64,000 bases of DNA, taken from assembly GCF_002294725.1 (NCBI RefSeq), contig NZ_NSFT01000009.1, forward strand, positions 156,298 to 220,297, given 5' to 3'. The DNA is from Mesorhizobium sp. WSM4313 (GTDB lineage Bacteria > Pseudomonadota > Alphaproteobacteria > Rhizobiales > Rhizobiaceae). The translations under genes were made by a program, and so were the position numbers. The notes beneath the pieces were generated by a model, which saw only the letters and a program-made list of their open reading frames with translations, did not search any database and was not told the origin of the DNA. Shown piece by piece: positions 63,577 to 64,000 of the stretch. Within the stretch, counting starts at the first letter, position 1, and every line of letters starts with the position of its first letter.

Positions 63577-64000
63577 TCATGCCGCCATCCTGCCGATCGA
63601 GAAATATTCGATGCCGTAGCGCGCGATCACCTTGGGATCGTAGAGATTGCGGCCGTCGAAGATGACCGGCGTCGTCAGCGCGTCCTTGAGCGCATCGAAG
63701 GACGGCGCGCGGAAGCTCTTCCATTCGGTGCAGATCAAAAGCGCGTCGGCGCCGCGCAGCGCCGCTTCCTTGGTGCCGCACAAAAGCAGATCCTCGCGCA
63801 GGCCGTAGATCGCCTGGCACTCCTGCATCGCCTCGGGATCGTAGGCCTGCACCTTGGCGCCGGCCGCCCACAGCGCTTCCATCAGCGTGCGCGCCGGCGC
63901 CTCGCGCATGTCGTCGGTGTTGGGCTTGAAGGCCAGCCCCCAGACAGCAAAGGTCTTGCCCCTCAGCGCGCCCTTGAAATAGTGGTTGACCTTGTCGAAC
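63577..64000 (-). CDS. ugd: UDP-glucose 6-dehydrogenase, C-terminal part (5' end outside window)
   Basis: The frame is open through the right edge. Before the first in-frame ATG (63909) the codons read FKGALRGKTFAVWGLAFKPN, then TDDMREAPA, the conserved hinge of UDP-glucose/GDP-mannose dehydrogenases. The C-terminal Rossmann domain follows (VQAYDPEAM, DALLICTEWKSFRAPSF, IFDGRNLYDP). UDP-glucose dehydrogenase makes UDP-glucuronate, the substrate of the epimerase at 38597-39769, so the product may feed the exopolysaccharide. About two thirds of the gene lies beyond the window. Confidence 0.92.
   Translation of the reverse strand, partial: FDKVNHYFKGALRGKTFAVWGLAFKPNTDDMREAPARTLMEALWAAGAKVQAYDPEAMQECQAIYGLREDLLLCGTKEAALRGADALLICTEWKSFRAPSFDALKDALTTPVIFDGRNLYDPKVIARYGIEYFSIGRMAA

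Noticed and set aside
1..64000. CRISPR arrays, tRNA/rRNA genes, insertion sequences, phage genes
   Set aside because: No regularly spaced repeats, cloverleaf-like segments, transposase motifs or terminal inverted repeats were recognised by eye; weak tRNA-like signals could be missed without a covariance search.

Overview
The window looks like a chromosomal segment of a Mesorhizobium-type alphaproteobacterium (Rhizobiales). The basis is high-GC codon use, two DUF768 proteins (a family known mainly from Mesorhizobium), a NepR-like small protein with EcfG-type promoters, an HWE-family kinase, and a palindromic repeat of rhizobial type. No rRNA, tRNA, CRISPR array or transposase was recognised.

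Region 1 (0-12.4 kb) holds signalling and stress genes. A 5'-truncated hybrid histidine kinase and a second REC-PAS-kinase-REC protein are followed on the minus strand by a cysteine hydrolase, a DUF768 protein, a 55-aa NepR-like protein, an acidic 93-aa protein, an ATP-dependent DNA ligase and a PPC/DUF296 protein. Divergently lies a three-gene molybdenum aldehyde/xanthine-type oxidoreductase operon. Region 2 (12.5-24.4 kb) is one tightly overlapping 12-gene operon for alternative complex III (actABCDEF), a small membrane protein, SCO, and an A2-type caa3 cytochrome oxidase. Five sites matching the EcfG promoter form GGAAC-N16/17-NGTT stand upstream of transcription units in these two regions. 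The likely theme is a general-stress-response island that joins redox enzymes, DNA repair and an alternative respiratory branch.

Region 3 (24.5-29 kb) has small proteins, a palindromic repeat, and two paralogous secreted TIM-barrel-like proteins on the minus strand. One has a Sec-type signal; the other carries a Ser/Thr linker and C-terminal RTX repeats for type I secretion. Region 4 (29.4-53.2 kb) is an exopolysaccharide locus: glycosyltransferase, Wzy-like polymerase, AsnB, Wzc-like co-polymerase, a P-loop/Wzx fusion, UDP-glucuronate-type epimerase, regulators (LuxR, HWE kinase, NarL-type regulator), sugar nucleotidyltransferase, aminotransferase, priming sugar transferase, SDR dehydratase, beta-propeller, ExoF-like export protein, and a minus-strand type I secretion pair likely to export the RTX protein.

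Region 5 (53.5-61.9 kb) is a compact minus-strand operon: NRPS-like A-T-TE protein, NadE-type amide synthase, AsnB, AMP-ligase, acyl carrier protein and a truncated PrmC-like methyltransferase. I do not recognise it as a named pathway, and it is the best candidate for an undescribed biosynthetic system. The right edge (62-64 kb) carries a VanZ-like protein, a small hypothetical protein, a second DUF768 protein and the 3' end of a UDP-glucose dehydrogenase gene.
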